A stretch of 64,000 nt of DNA from Lysobacterales bacterium (lineage in GTDB: Bacteria > Pseudomonadota > Gammaproteobacteria > Xanthomonadales > Rhodanobacteraceae): the NCBI GenBank assembly GCA_017305135.1, contig JAFKNA010000005.1:62001-126000 (forward strand), written 5' to 3'. Of the stretch, positions 1 to 8,800 are shown in pieces (the stretch's first letter is position 1; each line of letters begins with the position of its first letter). A model generated the notes under the pieces. That model worked only from the letters and a program-made list of their open reading frames with translations, searched no databases and was not told the DNA's origin. Made by a program: the position numbers and the translations under genes.

Positions 1-969
1 CCACAGGCCATCCAAGCGCAGGCTGCGCGCGGCACGCACGGCATTTGTGCAGGCACGCGCCACGGCGTCGCCGGCCATCATGCAGAGCACGTTGAAGTCG
101 AGCGCTGGCGCCTGGCCGGTGGCCAGGGCGAACAGGGTATCGCCGTCGCTCATGGTGTGGACGGGGTGGATCGCGCGCGCGAGGCCGTCGTGCCCTGCGC
201 CGGCCAGACGCTGTGCGCGCGCCTTGGCGAGCGGCGCGTCGGTGGCGAGGACGCCGATGGTGGTGTTGCTGCCGGCCAGAATGGCGATGGGTGGTTCGCC
301 CGCCAGCGCCGCCCGGGTGCTGTTGCGCAGGCCTGGCCCCTCGCCATTGCGCGCGCCGGCGATCGGCAGGCCGGTTTCGACGTCGACGACGTCACCCAGC
401 GCGTTGACGGCGACCAGCGCTCCCACGGTGGTACGGCCCACGGTCACGCTGGCGCTGCCGATGCCGCCCATCATCGCGTGCTGCATGCCGAACAGCTTGC
501 CCACCGTGGCACCGGCACCGGCGCCGATGTTGCCCTGCGCCGGCGGCGCACTGCTGGCAGCCTGGCAGGCGGCGTAGCCGGCGTCGGCACCAGGCCGGAC
601 GCGGGCATCGCCCAGGTGCAGGTCGAACAGCACGGCGGCGGGCACGATGGGCACGATCTGTCCCGGCGCATCGCCCACTGCCAGGCCAGTGCCGTGCTCC
701 TCGAGCCAGCGCATCACGCCGGCGGCGGCGTCCAGCCCCCAGGCGCTCCCGCCCGAGAGCAGCACGGCATGCACCGCGTCCACCAGGTTGGCGGGATCAA
801 GCAGGTCGGTCTCGCGCGTGCCGGGAGCAGCGCCGCGCACGTCCACCCCGCCGACGGCGCCGCCTCCTGCGGCACCCCGGGCCAGCACCACGCTGCAGCC
901 GGTGGGCCGCTGTGCGCTGGTCCAGTGCCCGACCTCGATACCCCGCACATCGGTGATGCTGCCGTTCAT
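1..969 (-). CDS. P1 family peptidase (DmpA/S58-like), 3' end cut by window edge
   Basis: The minus-strand frame reads open from ATG at 969 to the window edge, about 323 residues, so the C-terminus is missing. It begins MNGSITDVRGIEVGHWT and contains the family-typical stretches LLSGGSAWGLDAAAGVM, GNIGAGAGATVGK and SNTTIGVLATDAPLAKA. In the DmpA/L-aminopeptidase family the precursor cleaves itself, and the new N-terminal Ser/Thr is the nucleophile; the Thr of the NTT motif is the likely nucleophile here. No signal peptide is seen. The start overlaps the stop of the upstream small gene as ATGA, so the two are probably translationally coupled. The family assignment is firm; the substrate (small N-terminal amino acids or beta-peptides) is inferred. 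Confidence 0.85.
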   Translation of the reverse strand, partial: MNGSITDVRGIEVGHWTSAQRPTGCSVVLARGAAGGGAVGGVDVRGAAPGTRETDLLDPANLVDAVHAVLLSGGSAWGLDAAAGVMRWLEEHGTGLAVGDAPGQIVPIVPAAVLFDLHLGDARVRPGADAGYAACQAASSAPPAQGNIGAGAGATVGKLFGMQHAMMGGIGSASVTVGRTTVGALVAVNALGDVVDVETGLPIAGARNGEGPGLRNSTRAALAGEPPIAILAGSNTTIGVLATDAPLAKARAQRLAGAGHDGLARAIHPVHTMSDGDTLFALATGQAPALDFNVLCMMAGDAVARACTNAVRAARSLRLDGLW

Positions 970-1289
970 GCGCCGGAGCCCCGGGCGAGCGTGCTGCGCA
1001 GGCGTTCGGCGCAGGCGTCCGGCACGACCGCGCCAGGCTTCTTGCACGACCGGGCTAGCTCGACGCCAGCGGATCCAGGCGTGTACCGGACCCGCGACTG
1101 GAAAATTGCACGGGATGTGCAATTTTTCGCAAGCTCTGACCGCACGTGCAGCGATTCGCCGGGGACGACCCTGCCTTCCACGCTCAGGACCCGGTGGATG
1201 TCGAGCTTGACCCCGGCGGGCTTCGCAAGGGCAGCGTTCCAGCCTAATGCAGCGAGCGCGACCAGCCCACCGAGCAGGACCCAGCGCAT
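966..1289 (-). CDS. Small secreted protein of unknown function
   Basis: About 107 residues. An ATG 12 bases upstream (1301) is also possible, but the GGAGG just before 1289 favours this start. The N-terminus MRWVLLGGLVALAALGWNA looks like a Sec signal peptide with an Ala-x-Ala-type end. The mature part has two cysteines and no domain I recognise. Its stop codon overlaps the start of the P1 peptidase (ATGA), which suggests co-translation. The middle of the gene (1076-1144) is a dispersed repeat also found between genes near 22.9 kb, so about 23 residues are repeat-derived. The protein may therefore be a recently remodelled or decaying gene. Function unknown. Confidence 0.5.
   Translation of the reverse strand: MRWVLLGGLVALAALGWNAALAKPAGVKLDIHRVLSVEGRVVPGESLHVRSELAKNCTSRAIFQSRVRYTPGSAGVELARSCKKPGAVVPDACAERLRSTLARGSGA
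1076..1144. repeat. Dispersed ~70-bp repeat, copy A, inside a coding sequence
   Basis: This stretch closely matches 22883-22950 (by eye about 80% identity). Shared blocks include CCGGACCC, CTGGAAAATTGCAC and CAAGCTCTGA. In this copy the centre forms an inverted repeat, AAAATTGCAC then GTGCAATTTT, separated by four bases. It lies inside the small secreted-protein gene. Confidence 0.65.
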
Positions 1290-1365
1290 GCGTGCCTCCA
1301 TCGTCGTTATCCCGCCGCAACCTTAGCGCAGAAGCCGCCGGCGGAACCAGCCGCGCGCGGGAAAT

Positions 1366-1402
1366 GGGGTCAGAGAAAATTTCTCTAATGTTCTCTGACC
1401 CT
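1366..1402. repeat. RAYT-associated palindromic repeat, variant copy
   Basis: GGGTCAGAGAA and its complement TTCTCTGACCC face each other across about 13 bases. This is a variant of the GGGGTCAGAGAACATTTC family that flanks the RAYT gene further downstream. It lies about 125 bases before the VapBC-like pair. Confidence 0.75.
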
Positions 1403-1527
1403 GATTTCTCTGCTGGTAAGGCTGCACTGGTGGCAGCCAAACGATTACTGGGCAAGGGCGACGATGCTTGAACAGTACCGATTTCCGTACTAAAGTCGCC
1501 CCAGCTCACTCAACACTCCGCATCGCC

Positions 1528-1797
1528 ATGGAAAACACGCTGACCGTTGCTGAACTCAAACGCCGTGGCGCGGCCGCCATCGAGGACGGTCTTGAGCACG
1601 GACCCATTCACCTGCTCAAGCACAACAAGACTGCGGCGGTGGTGCTCTCTGAAGCCGACTACCGGCGCCTGACTGACGGGCAGCGCAGGAAAATTCCAGG
1701 CATGACCGCCATGCAGTGGTTGCTGGCGCATCCAGGCACCGGGCGACTCGGCAAGCGGGAAATCGATCGCCGCCTGCGTAACGACCGCGACTGGTGA
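1528..1797 (+). CDS. Phd/YefM-like antitoxin of a VapBC-type pair
   Basis: 89 residues beginning MENTLTVAELKRRG. The N-terminal half (VAELKRRGAAAIEDGL, then HLLKHNKTAAVVLSEADYRRL) has the pattern of Phd/YefM-fold antitoxins, which bind their own promoter with the N-terminus and the toxin with the C-terminus. An in-frame upstream start at 1468 is possible, but the family N-terminus fits the 1528 ATG. The TGA overlaps the GTG start of the PIN-domain gene (GTGA), the normal coupling of antitoxin before toxin. It probably represses its own operon; I did not find a convincing operator. The pair sits between RAYT-type repeats, which suggests mobility. Confidence 0.8.
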   Translation: MENTLTVAELKRRGAAAIEDGLEHGPIHLLKHNKTAAVVLSEADYRRLTDGQRRKIPGMTAMQWLLAHPGTGRLGKREIDRRLRNDRDW

Positions 1798-2204
1798 TCG
1801 CCTTTCTCGACTCGAGCGCGATCATCTACCTCGTCGAAGGCAAGAAGCCTTTTGCAGACAAGGTCCGCCGACAGCTGCAGACATTGGCGCTCGCCGACCC
1901 GGCATTGCGCACCGCTGTCAGTCGGCTGGCGTGGCTGGAATGCCGAACAGGTCCGATGAAAGCCGGAGACGTCGAAACACTGGCCATCTATGACGAGTTT
2001 TTCTCGTGGGCGGACCTGATCTGTGTCGAGATGAGTGCTGACGTTGTCGATCTGGCAACGGCGATCCGCGCCCGGCACAACCTGAAAACGCCCGACGCCC
2101 TGCAGGCGGCTTGCTGTCTGCAGGTTGGCAAGGATCATGTATTCCTTACCGGCGACACCGGTTTCCGCCGTGTGGCGGGGTTGAGCACTCGAATACTCGG
2201 TTGA
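1794..2204 (+). CDS. PIN-domain toxin, VapC-like ribonuclease
   Basis: 136 residues starting at GTG, MIAFLDSSAIIYLVEG. The four acidic positions of PIN ribonucleases are visible: Asp6 (FLDSS), Glu49 (WLECR), Asp101 (TPDAL) and Asp121 (TGDTGF). The residues expected for metal-dependent RNA cleavage are intact, so the protein looks active. VapC enzymes usually cut tRNA or rRNA and are neutralised by the antitoxin encoded just upstream; the RNA target here cannot be read from sequence. The two genes overlap by four bases (GTGA). Confidence 0.85.
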   Translation: MIAFLDSSAIIYLVEGKKPFADKVRRQLQTLALADPALRTAVSRLAWLECRTGPMKAGDVETLAIYDEFFSWADLICVEMSADVVDLATAIRARHNLKTPDALQAACCLQVGKDHVFLTGDTGFRRVAGLSTRILG

Positions 2205-2246
2205 CAATGCGAGTAGAAAAGGGGACGGAGGCAATTAATCCCCCCG

Positions 2247-2268
2247 AAACGGGGTCAGAGAACATTTC
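2247..2268 (+). repeat. RAYT-associated repeat, upstream flank
   Basis: GAAACGGGGTCAGAGAACAT followed by TT. It is the direct-orientation copy upstream of the transposase gene; the inverted copy lies at its 3' end (3122-3142). About 130 bases separate it from the transposase ATG. Confidence 0.85.
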
Positions 2269-2398
2269 AGTCGCCCTCGATGCGCGGCAGCCACCATCGC
2301 CCGACGCGGCAAATTCCTACGTCCGGACGCGCTCCAGGCCGATGGTTGCATCGGCCACCGTCCGCCACATTGGCGCTCCCGATCCATCGGAGCGCCAC

Positions 2399-3136
2399 AT
2401 GCGCCGTCCGCGCCTGGAATTGCCCGGCATTCCGCTGCACGTCACCCAGCGTGGCGTGAATCGCTGCGCCAACTTCCTCGACGAGGACGACTACGCGGCC
2501 TACTTCGAGGCGCTGCGGTCGGCGGCCACCGACCAGGATGTGGCGGTACATGGCTGGGTGCTGATGGGCAATCACGTCCACCTGCTGCTGAGTGCCGACC
2601 TGAGCGGCGCGGTTTCGCGGATGATGCAAGCCGTCGGAAGGCGCTACGTGCGCGCATTCAACCAGAAATACGCACGCACCGGGACCTTGTGGGAGGGGCG
2701 CTTCCGCTCATGCCTGGTGGATACCGAGCACTACGTGCTGACATGCCTCCGCTACATCGAGCTGAACCCGGTGCGCGCGGGGCTGGCGGCATTGCCGTGG
2801 GAGTATCGCTGGTCCAGCGTGCATGCCAATCTCGGGTTGCAGTCGTGCCGGTTGTTGCGTCCGCACCCGATGCTGCTGGCCTTGGGTGATGACCGCGCCA
2901 GTGCCCTCGCGCGCTATCGCGAGCTGCTGCTGGAGCCCATCGACTCCGCACAACTGGATACGGTACGGGAGCACATGCGCCAGGAACGGGCACTCGGTTC
3001 GCCGCGATTCCAGGCGATGGTGGAGAAAACCCTGCAGCGCCCCGTGTCCATCCGTGGAGCGGGGCGTCCTGCAGGGAAGTCACGGGATCAGGGGTGCGCC
3101 AGCGTGCGTGAAAGTGGCCGCGAGAATGTTCTCTGA
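2399..3136 (+). CDS. REP-associated tyrosine transposase (RAYT, Y1/HUH family)
   Basis: 245 residues from ATG 2399. The frame is open further upstream, but the conserved N-terminus RLELPGIPLHVTQRG begins here. The HUH metal-binding motif is GNHVH (His59, His61). The region YVRAFNQKYARTGTLWEGRFRS follows, with Tyr83 or Tyr91 as the candidate nucleophile. LTCLRYIELNPVRAGL is also typical. RAYTs cleave single-stranded REP palindromes and are thought to spread them. The gene is bracketed by inverted copies of a GGGGTCAGAGAACATT repeat, and the last residues (ENVL) and stop codon come from the downstream copy. No second transposition gene is present, as expected for a RAYT. Confidence 0.92.
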   Translation: MRRPRLELPGIPLHVTQRGVNRCANFLDEDDYAAYFEALRSAATDQDVAVHGWVLMGNHVHLLLSADLSGAVSRMMQAVGRRYVRAFNQKYARTGTLWEGRFRSCLVDTEHYVLTCLRYIELNPVRAGLAALPWEYRWSSVHANLGLQSCRLLRPHPMLLALGDDRASALARYRELLLEPIDSAQLDTVREHMRQERALGSPRFQAMVEKTLQRPVSIRGAGRPAGKSRDQGCASVRESGRENVL

Positions 3137-3142
3137 CCCCCT
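3122..3142 (-). repeat. RAYT-associated repeat, downstream flank supplying the stop codon
   Basis: GAGAATGTTCTCTGACCCC is the inverted counterpart of the copy at 2247-2268. The TGA inside CTCTGACC ends the transposase gene. The next gene, the alkylsulfatase, ends at 3145 on the other strand, so the repeat fills the whole space between two convergent genes. Confidence 0.85.
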
Positions 3143-3144
3143 CG

Positions 3145-5136
3145 TCAGGGCGTGACCACGTTGAAGAGTGGATCGAAGAAGTCCTGCAGCAGCATCACCA
3201 TGGCCAGCAGCGCGGGCTTGCCCTGCAGCACGATCAGCCCTTCGTGCACGGCTTCGAAGAAGCTGATCTCGCCGGCGATGAGGTCGTCGAGGACCGGGCG
3301 GGTGAGCTTGATCGTGAGCACGGCCTTGCCATCGGGCGCGGAAACCCGGTGCGTGAGGGTGCCGTTGCGCAAGGTCATCACGTGGTTCTGGTCGAGGTCG
3401 ACGAAGGTCCAGTTGATGTTGAATTCCGGCATCAGCAGGGCGGCGAGCGGGCCGTTCAGGCGGATGCCCATGTAGTCGAAGTACATCTCGATGGTCATCG
3501 CGGTCAGCGTGTCGGTGGAAGCCGTCGTGCCACCGCCTGCATCGGGGATGCCGTTGCGCAGTTCGAACGCGCCCATCAGCATGGCATTGCGCCAGGTGCC
3601 GCTTTCGGCCTGGTAGCCCATCTGCTCCAGGGCGTCGGCCAGCAGTTCCCTGGCGGCGATGTTGGCCGGATCGTCGAACACGACATGCTTCATGACCTCG
3701 GCGACCCAGCGGTACTCGCCATTGGCGAACGAGCGCCGGGCCTTGGCGATCACCGCGTCCGCGCCGCCCATGAACTGCACGTAGTGGCGGGCGACATCTT
3801 CCGGCGGCAGCGGGTCCAGGTTGGCCGGGTTGCCGTCGTAGAAGCCCATGTAGCGCTGGTACACGGCGCGCACGTTGTGGCTCAGGGTGCCGTAGTAGCC
3901 GCGTGCGTACCACTTGTTGGCAAGGTTGGGCGGAAGCGACTGCAGCGTGTCGGCGATTTCCAGCGGGGTCAGGCCCTGGTTGACCAGGCGCAGCGTCTGG
4001 TCATGGATGTACTGGTACATGTCGCGCTGGTCGGCGAGGTAGGTGCGGATCTCCTCGCGGCCCCAGGTCGGCCAATGGTGCTGGGCGAACACGACCTCGG
4101 TCTTGTCGCCGTACGCGATCAAGGCCTCGTCCAGGTAGCGCGCCCATCCGCGGCTGTCGCGCACCTGTGCGCCGCGGATGGTGAGGACGTTGTGCATGGT
4201 ATGGGCGGCGTTTTCCGCCATGCACAGCGCCTTCGAATCCGGGAAATACATGTTCATTTCCGCCGGCGCCTCGGTGCCGGGGGTGAGCTGGAACTCGATG
4301 CGGACGCCATCGATCACGCGTTCTTCCCTGGCCTCGCCTGCCGCTCCGATGGTGTCGGTGGGCGCGATGAGGCTCACCCGGCCCAGCGCGGTGGTCTTGC
4401 CGAGGCCGGTGCCGACCTGGCCATCGGCGCTCTTCGGCAGCAGCGCGCCGTACATGTACAGCGCGCGCCGGCTCATGGCGTTGCCGGCATAGACGTTCTC
4501 GGAAACCGCATGCTCGAGGAAGCCGCTGGGCGCGTAGATCTTCGTGCGGCCGGCCTCGACATCGGCATCCGAGGTCACGCCCTTCACTCCGCCGAAGTGG
4601 TCGACGTGGGAATGCGAATAGATCACCGCCACCACCGGCTTCTTGTTGACGTGCCCGCGGTACAGCGCCAGTCCGGCCGCGGCGGTTTCCACGCTCACCA
4701 GCGGGTCGATGACGATGAGGCCGGTTTCCCCCTCCACGATCGTCATGTTGGAAAGGTCGAAGCCGCGGATCTGGTGGATGCCGTCGGTCACCTTGAACAG
4801 GCCGGTGATGTTGTTCAGGCGCTCCTGGCGCCAGAGGCTCGGATTGACCGTATCGGGCGCGAATTCGCTGTCCATGAAGGACTGGTAGGTCGCCATGTCC
4901 CAGATCACGTTGCCATTGGCATCCTTGATCTGGCCGTCGGGCAAGGGCGCGATCCGGCCGCGGCGGGCGGTGGTGAAATCCTTCCTGTCGGCAAATGGCA
5001 ACTGCCCCAGCACGGCGGCATTGGCCATCCGCGTGGCGGGCTCGGCGGGCTTGGCACCGGGCGTCCCGGCGAGGGCGGTGCCGCTGGCGGCCGTCACGAA
5101 AGCGGCCAGTGCAACCGGCCAAAGTGTCTTGATCAT
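3145..5136 (-). CDS. Secreted MBL-fold alkylsulfatase (SdsA1/YjcS-like)
   Basis: 663 residues with a signal peptide (MIKTLWPVALAAFVTAASG, cut near ALAG). The metallo-beta-lactamase metal site is HSHVDHFGG (His175, His177, Asp179, His180). The alkylsulfatase-specific AENAAHTMHN stretch follows. The C-terminal third matches the dimerisation and SCP2-like domains of this family (EMYFDYMGIRLNGPLAALL, then NGTLTHRVS). Length is close to Pseudomonas SdsA1. The enzyme hydrolyses primary alkyl sulfates such as SDS to alcohol and sulfate, here in the periplasm or outside the cell. ATG 5136 is chosen because the signal peptide starts there. It converges on the RAYT gene and sits between RAYT-type repeats, so it may be part of an accessory block. 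Confidence 0.92.
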   Translation of the reverse strand: MIKTLWPVALAAFVTAASGTALAGTPGAKPAEPATRMANAAVLGQLPFADRKDFTTARRGRIAPLPDGQIKDANGNVIWDMATYQSFMDSEFAPDTVNPSLWRQERLNNITGLFKVTDGIHQIRGFDLSNMTIVEGETGLIVIDPLVSVETAAAGLALYRGHVNKKPVVAVIYSHSHVDHFGGVKGVTSDADVEAGRTKIYAPSGFLEHAVSENVYAGNAMSRRALYMYGALLPKSADGQVGTGLGKTTALGRVSLIAPTDTIGAAGEAREERVIDGVRIEFQLTPGTEAPAEMNMYFPDSKALCMAENAAHTMHNVLTIRGAQVRDSRGWARYLDEALIAYGDKTEVVFAQHHWPTWGREEIRTYLADQRDMYQYIHDQTLRLVNQGLTPLEIADTLQSLPPNLANKWYARGYYGTLSHNVRAVYQRYMGFYDGNPANLDPLPPEDVARHYVQFMGGADAVIAKARRSFANGEYRWVAEVMKHVVFDDPANIAARELLADALEQMGYQAESGTWRNAMLMGAFELRNGIPDAGGGTTASTDTLTAMTIEMYFDYMGIRLNGPLAALLMPEFNINWTFVDLDQNHVMTLRNGTLTHRVSAPDGKAVLTIKLTRPVLDDLIAGEISFFEAVHEGLIVLQGKPALLAMVMLLQDFFDPLFNVVTP

Positions 5137-5801
5137 GGCGTTCTCCGCTGGTTGGTCATCTTCAACACAAATGGTGCCCGGACCCGCTCTTCCAGGCCGG
5201 GTCAGGTCATCTTCATATCTGCTGCGGGAGGTCCTGCTGCCCGCCCGGCTGTTGAGCCCCTGTGCCGTGCGCGCGTCGAAGCCGAGGCGCTCCGCACGCC
5301 TGTCAGCGTGCTCCGCCGCCCTCGAACGAGGACGCGAGCACCCGGTCATCGTAAGCGAAAACGACGGGCAGCGTGATGAACTCCGCCGGGCGGAGCGCGG
5401 CCATTCCTGCCGGTGCAGGACAGGGAGTCCACGAATTCGTTACAGCGCCGCGACGGCGCGCTGGCGAAGGCGGCGGAAGTCCCTTGGACGCGATCCGAAA
5501 CGCAAAACGGGGTCAGAGAACATTTCGGCGGGAAATGTTCTCTGACCCCGTTTCCAGTTTCCAGAAGACCCCGTTTCCACAGGGCGCGGGCGTGCTGCGA
5601 GGCCCTGGTCGCGACCACGGCCGGCCATGCATCCCGTCGGCGCGGTCGGGGGCTGTGCGGATTGCGCTCCACCCGGGCTGCAAGGCTTCGCGTTGCCTGG
5701 TTCCTGGCGTTCTGTGATGATCGTTCGCCCCGGGTGGGTCACTGCTCGGCGGCGGCATGCACCGGGGATCCGCTCGCTCTCCTTGTTCCCCCGAGGTCAC
5801 C
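5137..5801. other. Non-coding 665 bp between alkylsulfatase and protease, with one palindrome
   Basis: Both neighbouring genes read away from this stretch, so it must hold their two promoters; I could not place either with confidence. Several open frames cross it, but they overlap one another, lack family similarity, and some of their residues are only translated repeat. The one clear structure is the palindrome at 5505-5553. CGTTTCC fragments next to it (5549-5579) may be decayed copies. Confidence 0.5.
5505..5553. repeat. RAYT-type perfect palindrome (22-bp arms)
   Basis: The left arm 5505-5526 (core GGGGTCAGAGAACATTTC) and the right arm 5532-5553 (core GAAATGTTCTCTGACCCC) are exact complements over 22 bases with a 5-base spacer, GGCGG. 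This is the most complete form of the repeat in the window: two head-to-head copies able to form a long hairpin. Confidence 0.92.
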
Positions 5802-8800
5802 ATGTCGTTGCTCGCTCCCCGCTCCCCGCTGCCCCTGCTCATCGCCATGGCGCTGGCTGCCGCGCCCGCCGCCCTGCTCGCAAACCCCCTGACCCAGGGA
5901 CGCGCCGGCGACCCCTCGCGCGTCCTGCGCGCCCCTGCCGACCGTGCCGCGCCGTACCTGGTGCGCCTCGAAGCGCCCTCGCTGATGGCGGCTGCGCGCG
6001 AGGGCAAGCTGCCCGACGCCATGCGCGGCCAGCGCGTGGATGTGCGCGCCGCGGCGGCGGTCGATTACGTCACCGCCCTGCAGGCGGCGCAGCATGCCTT
6101 CCTGCAGGAGGCGAGCGGCATGCTCGGGCGCCCGCTCACCTCGATCGGCCGCGAATTCGAGTTCCAGCACGCGTTCAACGGCCTCACCGTGCGCGCGACC
6201 GCCGTGGAGGCGCAGGAGCTGGCGCGGATGCCCGGCGTCGCCGCGGTGCAGCCGATGCGCAGCGTGCCGGTGTCGACCGATCGCGGCCCGCAGCTGATCG
6301 GCGCGGCCAACATCTGGATGGGCGTCTTCGACGGCGCCGACGACCGCCTGCTGCTCGGCAGCTTCGACGGCCCCGGCCCGCTCGCCACGCGCGGCGAGGG
6401 CATGGTCGCCGGCGTCATCGACACCGGCCTCAACTTCGGCCATCCCTCGTTCGCGGCGGTCGACGGCGGCGGCTACCAGCACGTCAACCCGCTCGGCGCC
6501 GGCACCTACCTCGGCCTCTGCGCCGAGGGCGCGCCGAGTCCGGATTGGACGCCGCAATGCAACGACAAGGTGATCGGCGCCTACGATTTCGTGACCGCGC
6601 TGATGCCGGACGTGCTCGTCTACGACCCCGACGCCCACAATGGCCCCGGCCCGGTCGACGAGAACGGTCACGGTTCGCACGTCGCCTCCACGGTCGCCGG
6701 CAATTCCGTGCTGGCGCAGGTGCCGGGCGGCCCGAGCCTGCGCATCTCCGGCGTCGCGCCGCACGCCAACCTGGTGGTGTACGACGCCTGCTACACGACC
6801 GGCTCCGGCCAGGGCAGCTGCATGTACGCCTCGCTGGTGGCGGCGGTCAACCAGGCGGTGGCCGACGGCGTGGTCGACGTCATCAACTACTCGGTCGCCG
6901 GCGGCTCGGACCCGTGGAACGAGGAGCCCTCGCAGGCCTTCCTCGACGCGGTCGACGCAGGCATCTTCGTCGCGGCGGCCGCGGGCAACAACGGCCCTTC
7001 GCCGGGCTGGATCGACCACGTCGAGCCGTGGGCGACCACGGTGGCGGCGACCACCCACGGCCGCGGCGCCTTCGTCAACCAGTTGCGCGTGACCGGCCCG
7101 GCGCCCGTACCTCCGGAGCTGACCGCCATCACCATCACGATCCCGGCCAGCAGCGTGCCACTCACCGCGCCCATCGCCGGTCCGCTCGCCTACGACGCCG
7201 CCGACCCACTGCACTGCGCGCCGGCTGCGCCCGGCAGCTACACCGGCAAGGTCGTGATGGTGCGCCGCGGCACCTGCACCTTCGTCGACAAGATCCTCAA
7301 CGTGGAGGCCGGCGGCGCGTCCGCGGTGGTGCTGGCCAACAACGTCGCCGGCGCGCTCAACCCCAACGTCGAAGGCACGCACATCCCGGTGGCGACCGTG
7401 CTCCAGGCGCAGGGCGATGCGATCGCCGACTTCTACGCCGGTGCCGGCAGCGCGGACGTGCAGCTGGAGTATCCGTCGGTGGCGACGCCCGCGATCCCCG
7501 ACCAGGTGGCGAACTTCAGCTCGCGCGGGCCGACCCTCTACGCCCTGCTCAAGCCCGACGTCGCGGCGCCCGGCTCCAACATCCTCGCCGCCCTCAACGG
7601 CGACGCCGACGCCTATGGAGTGCTGAGCGGCACCTCGATGGCCTCGCCGCACATCGCCGGCGCCGCCGCCCTGCTGCGCAAGCTGCATCCCGAATGGACG
7701 CCTTCAGAGGTGAAGTCGGCGCTGATGCTGACCAGCAGGAATGTCGGCATCACCGCCCTTCCCGGCGGCGCCGCCGCGACCGCCTTCGACATGGGCGCCG
7801 GGCGCGCGCGGGCGGACCTCGCCGTCACCGGCGGGCTGGTCATGGACGAGACCAGCTACCGCTACCTCCGCGCCGATCCGGCGCGCGGCGGCGAGCCGGC
7901 CAGCCTCAACGTGCCGAGCCTCGGCAGCGACACCTGCGTCGGCACGTGCAGCTTCGTACGCAGCTTCCGCAACGTCGGCGATACCGCGCAAAGCTGGAGC
8001 GTGGCCCTCGACGGCATCGCCGGCTCGGTCACGCCGGAAACCCTGGCCCTCGCGCCCGGCGAGCGTGGCAGCGTCAGCTTCCGCATCGACGTCGACGGTG
8101 TGGCCCAAGGTGCCTACGCCCAAGGCGACGTCAACCTCGTGCCGGCCGGCGGCGGCCTGCCGCTGCACATGCCGGCGGCGGTGTACGTCGACCCGTTCCG
8201 GATGGAACTGGCGCCTGCCGCAATCGAGGTGCAGGCCAGCGTCGGCGGCACCGCCTCGGCCAGCTTCACCGTGCGCAATACCGGCAACGCGGGCCTCACC
8301 TGGAACCTGCTCGCCGGCGTGCATCCGGTGCCGGTGGTCAACCAGCCGCCGAACACGCTCGATGGCATGGTCAGCTCGCTGTACGCCGACCAGAACATCG
8401 GTGCCTTCGTCGCCGACGACGTCGTGCTCGACCAGCCGACCACCTTCCACAGCCTGTCGGTGCCCGGATTCCTGTTCGCCTACTACGGCGACACCGTGGA
8501 CATGTACGCCGACTCCATCACCTGGTCGCTGTACGCCGACGCCGGCGGCAAGCCGGACGGCCACCCGGGCGACGGCACCACGCCGGTGTGGACGCTGACC
8601 CTGCCGGTCGACGCGCCGGGCGTGGCGCAGGCCACCAACTCGCTGGACATCGACCTCGCCGCAGCCGGCGCGTCGCTTTCGCTGCCGGCCGGCACGTACT
8701 GGCTGGTCGCGTATCCGACCTTCTCCGCGCACAATGTCAACGGCGTCGACGTGATGTGGTTCCGCTCGTTGATGAGTACCCAGGCCAACGCCGAGGGCCA

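Noticed and set aside
1247..1471. Small open frame upstream of the VapBC pair
   Set aside because: Its second half is a translated palindromic repeat and it has no ribosome site or family resemblance.
5137..5801. Possible small genes in the gap before the subtilase
   Set aside because: Candidate frames overlap each other on both strands, include repeat-coded residues and lack motifs or good ribosome sites.
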